DNA of 16,263 bases from CAZPMO01 sp964587515 (GTDB lineage Bacteria > Pseudomonadota > Alphaproteobacteria > MPNO01), in contig CAZPMO010000108.1 in the NCBI GenBank assembly GCA_964587515.1, positions 1 to 16,263 of the forward strand, given 5' to 3'. Within the stretch, counting starts at the first letter, position 1; each line of letters opens with the position of its first letter. The translations under genes and the position numbers were made by a program. This document shows positions 15,216-16,263 of the stretch, one piece after another. The notes beneath the pieces are model-generated. The model ran no database searches. It saw only the letters and a program-made list of their open reading frames with translations, and was not told the origin of the DNA.

Positions 15216-16187
15216 ATGCTCGAATCAACCTCGATCCTCGGCGACCTCTCGATCACCGACATCTTCAATCTCGTGGTCTGGGGGGTGCTGTTTCTGATCT
15301 TGATCAGCAAATTCTTCACCTCGATCCGGGTGGTGCCGACCCAATCGGCTTTCATCGTCGAGCGGCTCGGCAATTACCACAAGACGCTGGGACCCGGCTT
15401 CCACGCCTTGATTCCGTTCTTCGACCGCGTCTCCTTCATCCGCGACCTCAAGGAGGAGGCGATCGATGTTCCGCCGCAGGAATGCTTTACCAAGGACGAG
15501 GTCCGCGTCGAGGTCGACGGCGTCATGTACATCTCGGTCACGGACCCGGTCAGGGCCAGTTACGGCGTGACGAATTTTTCCCAGGCCGCCACCGAACTCG
15601 CCCAGACCACGACGCGCTCGGTCATCGGCACGCTCGACCTAGACCGCACATTCGAGGAGCGCGATCTGATCAGCTCGCGCGTGGTCGGCGTGCTGGAGCG
15701 CGCCGGCGAGGCCTGGGGAATCCGGGTCCACCGCTACGAGATCAAGAACCTGACGCCGCCGCCGACGGTCCACGAAGCGATGGAGAAGCAGGTAACCGCC
15801 GAACGCGAGCGCCGCGCCGTGGTCGCCAAATCGGAAGGTGAAAAGCTGAGCCGCATCAACATGTCCGAAGGTGAGAAGCTCGAGTTGATCAATCTGTCGG
15901 AAGGCCAGATGCAGCGCCAGATCAACGAGGCCGAAGGACGGGCCGAGGAAATTCTGGCGATCGCCAAGGCGACGGCGCAATCGATCGAGCGCGTCTCGGC
16001 GGCGATCAACGAGAGCGGCGGCGAAGAATCGATCCGTCTTCAGCTCGCCGAGAAATTTCTCACGCGGCTGACCGTGCTGGCCAGCAACGATACGCGCATC
16101 GTCCTGCCGGCCGACCTGACGAGCCTCGAGGAGATATTAAAGTCGCTCGAATTCCCGGGCCTGATCGCCGACCGGCCGAATAGCTGA
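15216..16187 (+). CDS. SPFH/stomatin-family protein, second of a tandem pair
   Basis: This 323-residue paralogue of the upstream gene has a slightly longer N-terminus with its membrane helix at about 15-33. The SPFH domain follows (about 36-190), with AFIVERLGNYHKTLGPGFHA, TELAQTTTRSVIG and WGIRVHRYEIKNLTPP. Its coiled coil has three 11-residue repeats (206-238) where the first protein has two. Its tail ends LEFPGLIADRPNS, without the Gly-rich tail of its neighbour. The divergent tails and different acidic/basic patterns suggest an old duplication with distinct partners, possibly hetero-oligomers. It shares the operon and a perfect Shine-Dalgarno sequence. No gene follows before the window ends; 16188-16263 shows nothing recognisable. 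Confidence 0.92.
   Translation: MLESTSILGDLSITDIFNLVVWGVLFLILISKFFTSIRVVPTQSAFIVERLGNYHKTLGPGFHALIPFFDRVSFIRDLKEEAIDVPPQECFTKDEVRVEVDGVMYISVTDPVRASYGVTNFSQAATELAQTTTRSVIGTLDLDRTFEERDLISSRVVGVLERAGEAWGIRVHRYEIKNLTPPPTVHEAMEKQVTAERERRAVVAKSEGEKLSRINMSEGEKLELINLSEGQMQRQINEAEGRAEEILAIAKATAQSIERVSAAINESGGEESIRLQLAEKFLTRLTVLASNDTRIVLPADLTSLEEILKSLEFPGLIADRPNS
15831..15929 (+). repeat. Three tandem 11-residue repeats in the second SPFH protein
   Basis: Residues 206-238 read SEGEKLSRINM, SEGEKLELINL and SEGQMQRQINE, three in-frame 33-base units. Compared with the first SPFH protein this is one extra unit, which would lengthen the coiled coil by 11 residues. Confidence 0.75.
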
Positions 16188-16263
16188 TCCCGGGCTAGTG
16201 GATTGATGATCCCTCTCCCCTTGTGGGACCTTTGCAAATTCTCAATTTCGTTCACTGACGTAA

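Noticed and set aside
16188..16263. Possible terminator after the second SPFH gene
   Set aside because: Only a 4-base TCCC/GGGA pairing and no T-tract could be found, which is not enough to support a terminator.

Overview
The window reads as chromosomal DNA of a GC-rich alphaproteobacterium. This is inferred from strong G/C third-position bias in most genes, a class III cyclase-TolB-TPR protein of a type common in Rhizobiales and Rhodospirillales, an NnrU-like membrane protein, and a CtrA-like TTAA-N7-TTCA site. No rRNA, tRNA, CRISPR array, integrase or insertion sequence was seen.

Region 1 (1-2970, all coding on the minus strand) is a partly decayed, lower-GC stretch. It holds one intact adenylate cyclase gene (118-1884). 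Next come an nnrU-like gene broken by one extra base, a 31-codon scrap of a second cyclase N-terminus joined directly to the nnrU start, and the C-terminal part of a DUF1330-type gene. The scrap and the intact cyclase start match at 50 of 59 bases, so this looks like a site of duplication and deletion.

Region 2 (2971-7579) is gene-dense and GC-rich. A minus-strand pair (metallo-beta-lactamase-fold hydrolase, then gamma-glutamyltransferase-like enzyme) is divergent from a plus-strand FAD monooxygenase, with only 11 bases between the start codons. A small CBS-pair protein follows. The set looks like an uncharacterised hydrolysis and oxidation module.

Region 3 (7580-13571) starts with an intergenic stretch carrying a perfect 7-bp palindrome and the CtrA-like site. 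It then encodes a 1140-residue hybrid histidine kinase whose sensor is a THI5/NMT1-type periplasmic binding domain, followed by three PAS domains, the kinase core and a receiver. The kinase stop codon overlaps that of a convergent isochorismatase-like cysteine hydrolase. Divergent from the hydrolase is an acetolactate-synthase-like thiamine diphosphate (ThDP) enzyme.

Region 4 (13572-16263) is a compact operon of a short NfeD protein and two tandem stomatin/SPFH paralogues, a membrane-microdomain module. The two SPFH proteins differ by one 11-residue coiled-coil repeat.

Nothing here can be proved to be an entirely new system. The strongest leads are the orphan sensor kinase with a pyrimidine/thiamine-precursor-like sensor beside a ThDP enzyme, the tandem SPFH pair, and the decay scar upstream of the GGT gene.
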